This document shows, piece by piece, positions 1 through 8,107 of a DNA stretch of 64,000 bases. The stretch is from JBDHWI01 sp964590135 (GTDB lineage Bacteria > Chloroflexota > Anaerolineae > J036 > Brachytrichaceae), in the NCBI GenBank assembly GCA_964590135.1, contig CAZPVX010000016.1, positions 1 to 64,000 on the forward strand, read 5' to 3'. The number at the start of each line of letters is the position of its first letter. The first letter of the stretch is position 1. The notes beneath the pieces are model-generated. The model was not told the origin of the DNA and did not search any database. It was given only the letters and a program-made list of their open reading frames with translations. A program made the position numbers and the translations under genes.

Positions 1-2067
1 CACACCCTCATCTTCAATGCCGCGTGCAGAGATGATGATGATCGGCAAGTGCTTCAGTATTGCATCGTCATGCGCCTGATTCAACACATCGTAGCCGCTT
101 ATCTCAGGCATCAGCAAATCGAGCAACATGCAATCTGGCGCTTGCGTGCGGGCAATTGCTAGTCCTTCTTCGCCGCTGAACGCCTCGAAAATCTGAATAT
201 CCGGATCCTCTGCTTTGATCATGCGGCTGAGTAAACGAACAATATGTGGATCATCGTCTACGATCAAAACTCTTTGCAGCGTCAATCCAAGCCGAGTCAG
301 CGATTCCATTAAGGCTTCTCGTGTGACTGGCTTGGCCAGATAATCCACCGCTCCAAGCAACGTGCCGGTACGTCGCATGCCGGGCAACTCTGATATCACG
401 ACAGGCGGTATGTTTGCCGATATCTCTGCCAACCATTTCATCACTTCATTTTCTGCCCCTTTATCGATGAGGATCGCTGCCGGTGAAGCGTGTTGCAGCC
501 ATTCGGCGATACGCTCTGGCGTGTTTGCCATGGCGAAAGCACACTGAGGAATATAGCGCCGTAGCAACGAGAGTGCGCGCGGATCTGTATGGACCACGAT
601 TACAAGCGGCAGATCGGTTGGTGCGGATAAGGGCAGCCCGTCTTTTTCCTGCGCTATTTTTACGTCGGTGATAGGTAGGCTGAAGAATACTGTCGTGCCT
701 CGCCCTTCCGTGCTTTCAATCCACATACGTCCACCATGCAGCGAAATAAACCGCCGGCTCACTGCCAGCCCCAGACCCGTGCCATCACGAATCTGATCCT
801 CGTGCAGCTGAGTGAATGCCTCGAACGCCAGCTTCAACTTGTCTGGCGCGATGCCACGACCGCTATCTTCCACTAAAATCACTACTTGACCTGGCTCGAT
901 GCGCGCGCATACGTGTATGAATCCTTTATCGGTAAAACGTGTCGCGTTGGTTAGTAGATTCAGGATCACCTGCCGGATTCGTGTGCGATCTAGCTGCAGG
1001 ACGGGCAAGGCATCTGGCACTGACACGTCTAAACGCAGCCCGCGCGCCTCAACAAGGCCGCGCACGATCTCCACCGCTTCATTCACGACCGTTTCCAACT
1101 GTGCCGGCTCTTTGTTGATAGGCATGCGGCCGGCTTCGATCTGTGACAGATCCAGCACGTCGTTGATAAGATCAGCCAGGTGTTTGGCACTGCGATAAAT
1201 TGCCACCAGGTCGCCGCGATATTCGCGCGGCAACGCGATGTTGTTGTAACTTTCTGGCGCAGTCACCATCATCTCACTAAAACCGATGATGAGGTTGAGT
1301 GGCGTGCGTAACTCATGGCTGACGTTGGCGACAAAATCAGACTTGAAGCGGTAGGCGCGATCAGCAGCTTCGCGCGCTAGCATCAGTGCTTCGTTGGTGT
1401 GCTCCAGCTTGACATACGCCTCATCGAGATTCTTGAGCACGCGCTGCACCTCGCCGCGATGGGCTTGAGCCTCAATGGCGTTGCGCTGCGATTCGATGGT
1501 CATCATCAACGCCCATTCCAAAGCGGTATAAAGTCGACGCGCACTGATCCACGCTGCAAAGGCTGCCAGCGCGATGATAGTCACTGGCACTGCTGCTTCC
1601 GGCAGCGAGGCCAGTGTCACTGGCCATAACAGCACCAGCATACAGATGATGCTCATCGCTGTTACCAGCCATAGCAATCGCGCTGTCATCAGCATCGCCG
1701 CGATCAATACGACAATGGCGTACAGTAATAGCGCCGCTGTGTCTCGATGCGTGGCCGCAATGACAGAGACCGTGCCGAATACACCGATGATGTAGACCAG
1801 CGTGCTGAGATCAAGATGTTTTTGGCTAAAGTGATAGCTTGTCAGACCAGTGATGGCGCTGATGGCGAGCACGGCGTAGGCTGCTGGTGCGTGATGGCTA
1901 TCGAACAATAGTGTCAAAACGCTCCAGCCCCATGCAAATGCAACTGTGACCGGCGCCAGCGAGTGGATGGAGTCGGTGATAAGGTCATGTAGCATCTCCG
2001 TCAGTTGCGGTGTCTCACTCTTAGGGGAGATTGTCGGATGTGATTGCACATGCGGCGTTGCTGACAT
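1..2067 (-). CDS. Hybrid sensor histidine kinase/response regulator (3' end off window)
   Basis: Membrane-anchored two-component kinase; 689 codons are in the window and the frame is still open at base 1. Reading the minus strand from the ATG at 2065-2067 gives about five or six hydrophobic segments (residues ~35-180), a coiled linker, then an HK dimerisation box SHELRTPLN with the phospho-acceptor His near residue 251. The HATPase boxes follow (NLLTNA; DSGRGI; GTGLGL). Next comes a receiver-like domain lacking a clear phospho-acceptor (ILIDKGAEN where DxxMP is expected, but ending VDYLAKPV). Last is a true receiver with VDDD at its start and the acceptor Asp in LLDLLMP near residue 650. It is divergent from the padR gene. 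The signal sensed cannot be read; there is no PAS or periplasmic domain, so membrane sensing is inferred. Confidence 0.9.
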   Translation of the reverse strand, partial: MSATPHVQSHPTISPKSETPQLTEMLHDLITDSIHSLAPVTVAFAWGWSVLTLLFDSHHAPAAYAVLAISAITGLTSYHFSQKHLDLSTLVYIIGVFGTVSVIAATHRDTAALLLYAIVVLIAAMLMTARLLWLVTAMSIICMLVLLWPVTLASLPEAAVPVTIIALAAFAAWISARRLYTALEWALMMTIESQRNAIEAQAHRGEVQRVLKNLDEAYVKLEHTNEALMLAREAADRAYRFKSDFVANVSHELRTPLNLIIGFSEMMVTAPESYNNIALPREYRGDLVAIYRSAKHLADLINDVLDLSQIEAGRMPINKEPAQLETVVNEAVEIVRGLVEARGLRLDVSVPDALPVLQLDRTRIRQVILNLLTNATRFTDKGFIHVCARIEPGQVVILVEDSGRGIAPDKLKLAFEAFTQLHEDQIRDGTGLGLAVSRRFISLHGGRMWIESTEGRGTTVFFSLPITDVKIAQEKDGLPLSAPTDLPLVIVVHTDPRALSLLRRYIPQCAFAMANTPERIAEWLQHASPAAILIDKGAENEVMKWLAEISANIPPVVISELPGMRRTGTLLGAVDYLAKPVTREALMESLTRLGLTLQRVLIVDDDPHIVRLLSRMIKAEDPDIQIFEAFSGEEGLAIARTQAPDCMLLDLLMPEISGYDVLNQAHDDAILKHLPIIIISARGIEDEGV

Positions 2068-2228
2068 GTTGGGAGTATACGTATGGTGCGTGAATGCTTC
2101 GACATTGCGCGCATGGCACGATTTGGTGAAAGGATATGACTGCCTGTATTCACTTGCACGCACCTTGCCTATGAGCTAGAAATTCACATTGATAGATTTC
2201 AGGAGGGACAAATGATCGCATCACCCTC

Positions 2229-2284
2229 TTGACAAACGCCGATGGTCGCATTAGGCTAAATACATCACGATATATCGTGATGTA
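2229..2284 (+). promoter_or_regulatory. padR promoter and perfect 24-bp palindromic operator
   Basis: TTGACA at 2229-2234 is followed after 17 bases by a weak -10 (TAGGCT, 2252-2257). Immediately downstream, 2261-2284 is a perfect 24-bp inverted repeat with outer arms TACATCACGATA. PadR regulators bind palindromes with ATGT/ACAT-type ends, so this is most likely the operator for autorepression of padR and the exporter genes. The start codon follows 11 bases later with no Shine-Dalgarno sequence between. Confidence 0.75.
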
Positions 2285-2295
2285 TTGTTAATCTT

Positions 2296-3018
2296 ATGAA
2301 AGAAGACACACCCAAAGGCTTCCTTCATGGCAGCAAATCTAAACACGAAATGCACGCTGACTACAAGGGTGATGATCATGAAGAACTTCACGGCTCACCG
2401 GAGCGTGATCGGCACCTTGAACACGGCGAGCACTGCCGCTATGGAAGAAGCGGTCCACGAGGTGAATTCCCCCGTGATTCACGTGACCGTGCACGGCGCG
2501 GTGAGGCGCGATTCATTTTGCTGGACGCATTGCGTGACGGCCCGAGGCATGGCTATGAGATTATCAAGTCTATCGAAGAGCGCTCTGCTGGCGAGTATGT
2601 GCCCAGTCCAGGCACTGTGTATCCCACCTTGCAACTTCTCGAAGATCAGGCGCTGGTGCATGCAGACAGCAAGGGTGAGCGACGCGTGTTTGCGCTCACT
2701 GATGCCGGCAAGACAGAACTTGCCGCTCGTGAAGACGAGGTGAAGGCGTTCTGGTCACGCTTTGCGATCAGCCCTGCCGCCGCCGCCAACCGTCATGAGG
2801 TCAGCTTTTTGCAAGAGTCGCTAGATGATCTGAATCGCACCATCTGGCGCAACCTACGTGTTTTGATGGAACAGGGCGATCAGGCGGCAATACGTCTTGT
2901 GCGTGGGTCAGTGGAGCAATGCCGCAACGAAGTGCGGCACATCATTGTCAATGCAGTGACGACATCGAAAGAGCCCCGCCGGCGCAGAGAAGCCGGCAAT
3001 CCAGATAACCATGCGTGA
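2296..3018 (+). CDS. PadR family transcriptional regulator with His-rich N-terminus
   Basis: 240-residue repressor. Residues ~68-150 form the PadR winged helix (ARFILLDALRDGPRHGYEI, then SPGTVYPTLQLLEDQALV and a wing with RRVFALTDAG). The C-terminal helices (150-225) are the usual dimerisation part. The first ~65 residues are rich in His, Asp, Glu and Arg. Such tails are common in PadR proteins linked to transporters and may bind metal; that is inference. The last 8 bases overlap the start of the first ABC gene, so the three genes form one operon. Ligand is probably a substrate of the exporter. Start chosen at the first ATG after the operator; the mRNA seems to lack a ribosome binding site. 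Confidence 0.92.
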   Translation: MKEDTPKGFLHGSKSKHEMHADYKGDDHEELHGSPERDRHLEHGEHCRYGRSGPRGEFPRDSRDRARRGEARFILLDALRDGPRHGYEIIKSIEERSAGEYVPSPGTVYPTLQLLEDQALVHADSKGERRVFALTDAGKTELAAREDEVKAFWSRFAISPAAAANRHEVSFLQESLDDLNRTIWRNLRVLMEQGDQAAIRLVRGSVEQCRNEVRHIIVNAVTTSKEPRRRREAGNPDNHA

Positions 3019-4756
3019 AACGTTGCGCCTGTTTCGATACCTCAAACCTTACTGGCTGTGGGCCACGCTTGCCCCGCTGATGATGATTCTGGAAGTGGCG
3101 ATGGACCTGACGCAGCCGATGCTGGTTGCGCGCATCATCGATCAGGGCATTGCCAAGGGCGATCTGCAGGTCGTGTTCGGCACCGGCGGGCTGATGGCCG
3201 TGACCGCAACCTTTGGCTTGATCGGCGGCATGGGCTGCACTGTGTTCGCCATCCTCGCCGGCCAGCACTTCGGCGCGGATGTGCGCAGTGCGCTGTTTGC
3301 CAAGGTGCAATCGCTCTCCTTTGGCAACCTCGACCGCCTCGAAACCGGCAGTCTGATCACCCGCCTGACCAACGACGTGACGCAGGTGCAGGAACTCGTG
3401 ATGATGCTGCTGCGCATCATGTGGCGCGTGCCGTTGCTGTTCGTCGGCAGCCTCGTCCTCGCCATCATCACCGCGCCGCAGCTCTCGCTGATCTTCGTGG
3501 TGCTGATCCCGCTGGTGCTGGCGGTCGTGCTGCTGGTGGTGGGCAAGACCTTCCCCATGTTTGGCGAGGTGCAGCGCCGGCTCGATGCGCTAAACACCGT
3601 GATGCAGGAGAACCTCGCCGGCGTGCGCGTGGTCAAGGCTTTTGCCCGCGCGAAGCATGAGATTTTGCGCTTTGCCGGCATCAATGACCGCTTGATGGAG
3701 CAAAACATCGACGCCATTCGCGTGACCGCTGTCACCATGCCGCTGATGATGCTGATGATGAACGCCGGCGTGATTGCCGCGCTGTGGTTCGGCGGTGTGC
3801 GCGTGAGCAACAGCGCGCTGCAGGTTGGCCAACTCATCGCCTTCATCAACTACCTCACCCAGTCGCTGTTCGCCTTGATGATGGTGAGCATGCTGGTGGT
3901 GCGCATCGCGCGCGCTGCGGCGTCGTCTGAGCGCATCTTGCACGTGCTGGACAGCGCGCCAGATGTGGTGAACCGCGAGAATGCGCTGAGCGCGTTTGCC
4001 CCGCAGGGCCGCATCGCCTTCGACCGTGTCACCTTCAGCTATCCCGACGATGAATCTGACGCGGTGTTGAAGGACATCAGCTTCACGGCCCACCCGGGGC
4101 AAATCGTGGCTTTGCTCGGCGCGACGGGTTCGGGCAAGTCGAGCCTGGTCAACCTGATTCCACGCTTCTATGACGTGACCGGCGGGCGCGTGACCATCGA
4201 CGATGTGGACGTGCGCGAGGTGGACGAGACCGTGCTGCACCGCGCCATCGGCGTGGCGCTGCAGGAGTCGGTGTTGTTCAGCGGCAACATCCGCGACAAC
4301 ATTCGCTATGGCCGGCCCGATGCCAGTGACGACGAGGTGATCGCAGCGGCGAAGATGGCGCAGGCGCACGACTTCATCACCGGCTTCCCCGATGGCTACG
4401 ATACGATCGTTGGCCAGCGCGGGGTGAATCTGTCGGGTGGCCAGAAGCAGCGCATCGCCATTGCGCGCGCGCTGCTGACCAATCCGGCGGTGCTGATTCT
4501 GGACGACAGCACCAGCGCCGTGGACGTGGAGACCGAGGCAAAGATCCAGGCTGCGCTCGATCAGTTGCCGGCGAAGCAGACGCGCGTCGTCGTGGCGCAG
4601 CGCATCAGCTCGGTGCTGAATGCCGACGTGATCCTGGTGATTGACGATGGGCGCGTGGTGGCGCAGGGCAACCATCGCGATCTGCTCGATGGCAGCCCGA
4701 TCTACCGCGAGATTTACGAATCGCAAATGGGCAATGGGGTGATTCAGCATGGCTAA
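3011..4756 (+). CDS. ABC exporter subunit with degenerate ATPase site
   Basis: 581-residue half-transporter: six membrane helices (~15-310), then a nucleotide-binding domain. Walker A is GATGSGKSS (~370) and the signature is the canonical LSGGQKQR (~474). Walker B reads VLILDDSTSAVD, so the catalytic Glu is Asp, and the switch histidine is Gln (VVAQRISSV). These two changes mark the inactive-site partner of heterodimeric type IV exporters such as BmrCD, LmrCD and TM287/288. It overlaps padR by 8 bases and the next gene by 8 bases, which fits co-translation of a heterodimer. Likely role is drug or lipid export under PadR control; substrate unknown. Confidence 0.93.
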   Translation: MRETLRLFRYLKPYWLWATLAPLMMILEVAMDLTQPMLVARIIDQGIAKGDLQVVFGTGGLMAVTATFGLIGGMGCTVFAILAGQHFGADVRSALFAKVQSLSFGNLDRLETGSLITRLTNDVTQVQELVMMLLRIMWRVPLLFVGSLVLAIITAPQLSLIFVVLIPLVLAVVLLVVGKTFPMFGEVQRRLDALNTVMQENLAGVRVVKAFARAKHEILRFAGINDRLMEQNIDAIRVTAVTMPLMMLMMNAGVIAALWFGGVRVSNSALQVGQLIAFINYLTQSLFALMMVSMLVVRIARAAASSERILHVLDSAPDVVNRENALSAFAPQGRIAFDRVTFSYPDDESDAVLKDISFTAHPGQIVALLGATGSGKSSLVNLIPRFYDVTGGRVTIDDVDVREVDETVLHRAIGVALQESVLFSGNIRDNIRYGRPDASDDEVIAAAKMAQAHDFITGFPDGYDTIVGQRGVNLSGGQKQRIAIARALLTNPAVLILDDSTSAVDVETEAKIQAALDQLPAKQTRVVVAQRISSVLNADVILVIDDGRVVAQGNHRDLLDGSPIYREIYESQMGNGVIQHG

Positions 4757-6646
4757 CGCAAAACCCGTCTCGCAGGAGAATCGCCCCAGCGACCCACCGC
4801 CCCTCTTCGGGCGCATGGGCGGCCCGCGCAACATGGGGATGGGCAAGCCGGAGAAGGCGAAGCACACCCGCACCACCATCCTGCGGCTGTGGGGCTATCT
4901 GCGGCGCCAGCGCGGCGCGTTGATCTTCGCCGCGCTCATTGTGCTGGTGACGACTGCGCTGAATGTGATTGGTCCNNNNNNNNNNGGTTGCTCGGCCACG
5001 CCATCGACGCCTACATCATCCCCGGCGACCTGGCCGGCCTCGCGCAGTTCATGCTGGTGATGGCCGGCGTGTATGCCTTGAACTCGCTGACCACCTGGCT
5101 GCAAACCTACATCATGGCCGGCGCGGCGCAGCGCACGGTGCGCGACATCCGCAACGACCTCTTTCAGCGCCTGCAATTGCTGCCGCTCAAGTTCTTTGAT
5201 CAGCGCCAGCACGGCGACCTGATGAGCCGGCTCACCAACGACGTCGAGAATGTCAATCAAGTGCTGGCCGACGGCATCATCCAGATTGTCTCTGGCGTGC
5301 TGACAATGGTTGGCGTGGCGGTCGTGATGCTCGTCATGAGTCCAGCGCTCGCGCTGATCACCATCGTCGTCACATCGCTGATGACGCTGGTGATGAACAA
5401 CTGGGTCGCGCCGCGCACGCGCGCCGGCTTTCGCGCACAGCAGGAGACGTTGGGCGACCTGAACAGCCTGATCGAGGAGACCGTCACCGGCCAGCGCGTG
5501 GTGAAGGCATATCACCGCGAGCAGGTGGTGATGGCGCAGTTCGATGAGCGCAACCTCGCCCTGCGCGGCGCGGCGATCAAGGCGCAGACCTTCTCCGGCT
5601 TCATGGGGCCGCTGATGAACTTCACCAACAACCTCGGGCTGGCGATTGTGGCGTGCACTGGCGGCGTGATGGCGGTGATGGGCATGACGACTGTCGGCAC
5701 CATTGCCGCGTTCATCACCTATGCGCGCCAGTTCGGCCGGCCGCTCAGCGAGATCGCGCAGCTCTACAACGCCCTGCAGAGCGCCATCGCCGGCGCCGAG
5801 CGCGTCTTTGCCATCATCGATGAGCCGGCGGAGATCGACGCGCCGCCTGCCGAGCGCAGCGCTGACCTGCGCGGCGAGGTGGTCTTCGAGGATGTCAACT
5901 TTTCCTACGCGCCGGATGTGCCGGTGCTGAAGCACATCAGCCTGCACGCACAGCCCGGGCAAATCGTTGCGCTGGTTGGGCCGACCGGCGCCGGCAAGAC
6001 CACCATCGTGAACGTGCTGACGCGCTTCTACGAGATCGACAGCGGCCGCATCACGATCGACGGGCGCGACCTGCGCGACTTTCCGAAGGAAGATCTGCGC
6101 CGGCAGCTCGGCATCGTCTTGCAGGACACCTATCTGTTCACCGGCACGGTGATGGACAACATCCGCTATGGCCGGCTGGACGCGAGCGACGACGAGGTGA
6201 TCGCAGCGGCGAAGCTGGCAAACGCCGACCAGTTCATCCACCGCCTGTCGCAGGGCTACGCCACACCTCTGAGCGAGCGCGGCAGCAACCTGAGCCAGGG
6301 GCAGCGCCAGTTGCTGGCCATCGCGCGCGCCATCCTGGCCGATCCGCGCATCTTGATCCTGGACGAGGCGACCAGCAGCGTAGACACGCGCACCGAGCAG
6401 CACATTCAAGAGGCCATGCGCCGGCTGATGGCCGGCCGCACCAGCTTCGTCATCGCGCATCGGCTGAGCACCATCCGCGAGGCGGATCAGATTCTGGTCA
6501 TCAACGCCGGCGAGGTGATCGAGCGCGGCCGGCATGAAGACCTGCTCGCGCAGGGCGGTTTCTACGCGCGGCTGTATGCCAGCCAGTTTCACGAGGATGC
6601 GAGCGTGGCAAGCCTCGCGCCCAAGCCAGTGTCTGTGGAACCGTAG
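4749..6646 (+). CDS. ABC exporter subunit with canonical ATPase site (broken by N gap)
   Basis: Partner half-transporter. It starts at the ATG at 4749 (MANAKPVSQENRP...), overlapping the upstream gene. The 10 Ns at 4976-4985 shift the frame: reading resumes with LLGHAIDAYIIPG. Family proteins have G-P-x-L-L-G here, so two bases (or 2+3n) are needed, not ten. The rest is intact: membrane helices, Walker A GPTGAGKTT, Walker B ILILDEATSSVD with the catalytic Glu, and a normal H-loop (VIAHRLSTI). The signature is LSQGQRQ instead of LSGGQ. This is the expected complement to the upstream subunit: one good and one degenerate site per dimer. The frame break is an assembly effect, not a pseudogene. 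Confidence 0.92.
4976..4985. other. Assembly gap (10 N) inside ABC exporter gene
   Basis: Ten Ns. Coding frames on the two sides differ, so the true spacing is not ten bases; 2 modulo 3 would restore the frame. Confidence 0.98.
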
Positions 6647-6706
6647 GGGTGACCATGCAAATCCCGCCGGCGGTGCTAAAGTGCGGCCACACACAAGGAG
6701 GGGCGC

Positions 6707-7435
6707 ATGACAACCAGTGAAGAGGCGACCGGACAGGTCGGCGACGCCGGCGGCGTGATGAAGATCGTGATTGAGGAGCACGGCCCGTATCGCGTGGAGG
6801 GCGGTGTGCCGCTGGTGCGCAAGACGCAGGTGGTGAGCGAGCAGGGCGAGCCGCTGACTTGGAGGACGGGTGAGCGCATCCCATCAGACGATCCGTGCAA
6901 ATTGTGCCGCTGTGGCCATTCGCAGAGCAAACCGTTCTGCGACAGCTCGCATCGCAAGGCCGGCTTCGTCGGCGCCGAAACGGCCGACACACGCCCGAGC
7001 GCCAGCCGCCGGCGTGTCTACAAAGGGCAGGGCATCGAGGTGCATCGCGATCACCTGATCTGTGCGCAAGCCGGCTTTTGCGGCACGCGCTTTGGCAATC
7101 TGCAGAAGATGGTGAACGACACCGGCGATATTCGCATCCGCTCGCTCGTCATTGCGATGGCCGAGCGCTGCCCGTCCGGCTCCTACACCTACACCATGAA
7201 CCCGGGCGAGCCGGAGATCGAGCCGGACCTGCCAAGGCAGATCGCCATAGTCACCGAGATGACCGACGCCGGCCCGATCCTGGGGCCGCTGTGGGTGACC
7301 GGCAGAATCGTGGTCGAGCGGGCCGACGGCCAGCCGCTGGAGACGCGCAACCGCGTTACCCTGTGCCGCTGCGGCCAGTCGTCGCAGATGCCGCTGTGTG
7401 ACGGCACTCACCGAACTGAGCGCATCACGGAGTAG
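6707..7435 (+). CDS. Dual CDGSH-type iron-sulfur protein
   Basis: 242-residue iron-sulfur protein. Two CDGSH motifs are visible: CRCGHSQSKPFCDSSH (residues ~65-80) and CRCGQSSQMPLCDGTH (~222-237). Each has the 3Cys-1His ligand set for a [2Fe-2S] cluster. Between them lies a divergent mono-cluster ferredoxin-like region with CAQAGFCG and RCPSGSYTY (~125-165). This architecture is widespread in bacteria; electron transfer or redox sensing is assumed rather than shown. A strong ribosome site (AAGGAGGGG) precedes the ATG at 6707. It stands alone downstream of the exporter operon and ends at the terminator at 7525. Confidence 0.9.
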   Translation: MTTSEEATGQVGDAGGVMKIVIEEHGPYRVEGGVPLVRKTQVVSEQGEPLTWRTGERIPSDDPCKLCRCGHSQSKPFCDSSHRKAGFVGAETADTRPSASRRRVYKGQGIEVHRDHLICAQAGFCGTRFGNLQKMVNDTGDIRIRSLVIAMAERCPSGSYTYTMNPGEPEIEPDLPRQIAIVTEMTDAGPILGPLWVTGRIVVERADGQPLETRNRVTLCRCGQSSQMPLCDGTHRTERITE

Positions 7436-7524
7436 CGCGATGAAGCCCTGAGGGTCTTGGAGATTCGGCGCGCGCGTTTTCTGCGCCAAGCCTTTAAGAC
7501 TTGAGCCGACTGCAATATTCACTG

Positions 7525-7563
7525 CGAGAGACGCAATTTATTGCGTCTCTCGTTTGCTTTTTC
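7525..7563 (+). terminator. Intrinsic terminator after CDGSH gene
   Basis: Perfect 12-bp stem (CGAGAGACGCAA, loop TTTA, TTGCGTCTCTCG) followed by TTTGCTTTTT. It ends the transcript from the CDGSH gene. Confidence 0.9.
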
Positions 7564-7645
7564 CGCCACAACGACGTATTCGGTGAGCGTCGCGATCACC
7601 AAATACAGAAAATAAAAGCTGACTTTAGAAAATTGAAAATTGGTA

Positions 7646-7673
7646 TTGACTTTTCGAAAGTAGTCTTTAGAAT
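7646..7673 (+). promoter_or_regulatory. Promoter of the DUF2089/DUF4097 cluster
   Basis: TTGACT (7646-7651), 16 bases, TAGAAT (7668-7673), in an AT-rich island (about 7590-7690) that contrasts with the GC-rich neighbours. A small inverted repeat ACTTT-TCG-AAAGT lies on the -35 edge and spacer and may be an operator. Nothing else coding is seen in 7564-7699. Confidence 0.65.
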
Positions 7674-7699
7674 CTCTTTCAAGTTCTGAAGGAGTGAAT

Positions 7700-8101
7700 A
7701 TGAATGTGTTACCAAGTCGCTGTCCAATCTGCGACGGCGAAATCCAAGTGACCCGCTTCCATTGCGATCAGTGTGACGTAACGATAGAGGGGCACTTCAC
7801 TGCCGGCAAATTTGCCAACCTCAACGATGAGCAGATGCAGTTTGTCGAAGTCTTCATCCGCAACGAGGGCAAGCTCAGCCGGATGGAAGGGGAGTTGAGC
7901 CTGTCGTATCCAACCCTGCGCAGCCGGCTGCACGACATCATCCGCGCGCTGGGCTATGAGCCAGGCAAAGACGATACGCCAGAGCGACCGCCGGCGAAGG
8001 GTATTTCTGAGGCCGAGCGCAAGCGCATTCTCGAGGATTTGGATCAGGGTCGCATCAGCGCCGAACAGGCCATGAAGCAACTGAAGCCGTTGGAGGAGTA
8101 A
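7700..8101 (+). CDS. DUF2089 family zinc-finger regulator
   Basis: 133-residue protein. The N-terminus is a four-Cys zinc ribbon (CPIC ... CDQC, residues ~7-27). A helical DNA-binding-like region follows (FVEVFIRNEGKLSRMEGELSLSYPTLRSRLHDI broken across ~52-85; 'LSYPTLRSRL' looks like a recognition helix). The C-terminus is a short helical module (AERKRILEDLDQGRISAEQAMKQL, here quoted only in part: RILEDLDQGRISAEQA). DUF2089 proteins are regarded as transcription regulators next to DUF4097 genes. Start: the ATG at 7700 sits 5 bases after AAGGAG; a GTG six bases upstream overlaps that site and is less likely. Seven bases separate it from the next gene. Confidence 0.88.
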   Translation: MNVLPSRCPICDGEIQVTRFHCDQCDVTIEGHFTAGKFANLNDEQMQFVEVFIRNEGKLSRMEGELSLSYPTLRSRLHDIIRALGYEPGKDDTPERPPAKGISEAERKRILEDLDQGRISAEQAMKQLKPLEE

Positions 8102-8107
8102 ATCGCC

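Noticed and set aside
3590..4879. A 429-codon minus-strand open frame
   Set aside because: Antisense to the first ABC subunit; no motif and composition of a shadow frame.
4749..6646. Calling the second ABC gene a pseudogene because of the frame change
   Set aside because: The change of frame coincides exactly with the N block; all motifs on both sides are intact.
4895..6781. A 628-codon open frame on the minus strand across the ABC exporter gene
   Set aside because: Antisense shadow with low-complexity His/Ala/Arg composition; the plus strand encodes a complete ABC half-transporter.
7501..7689. A 62-codon frame in the AT-rich gap before the DUF2089 gene
   Set aside because: It overlaps the terminator hairpin and the promoter, has no ribosome site and a repetitive composition.
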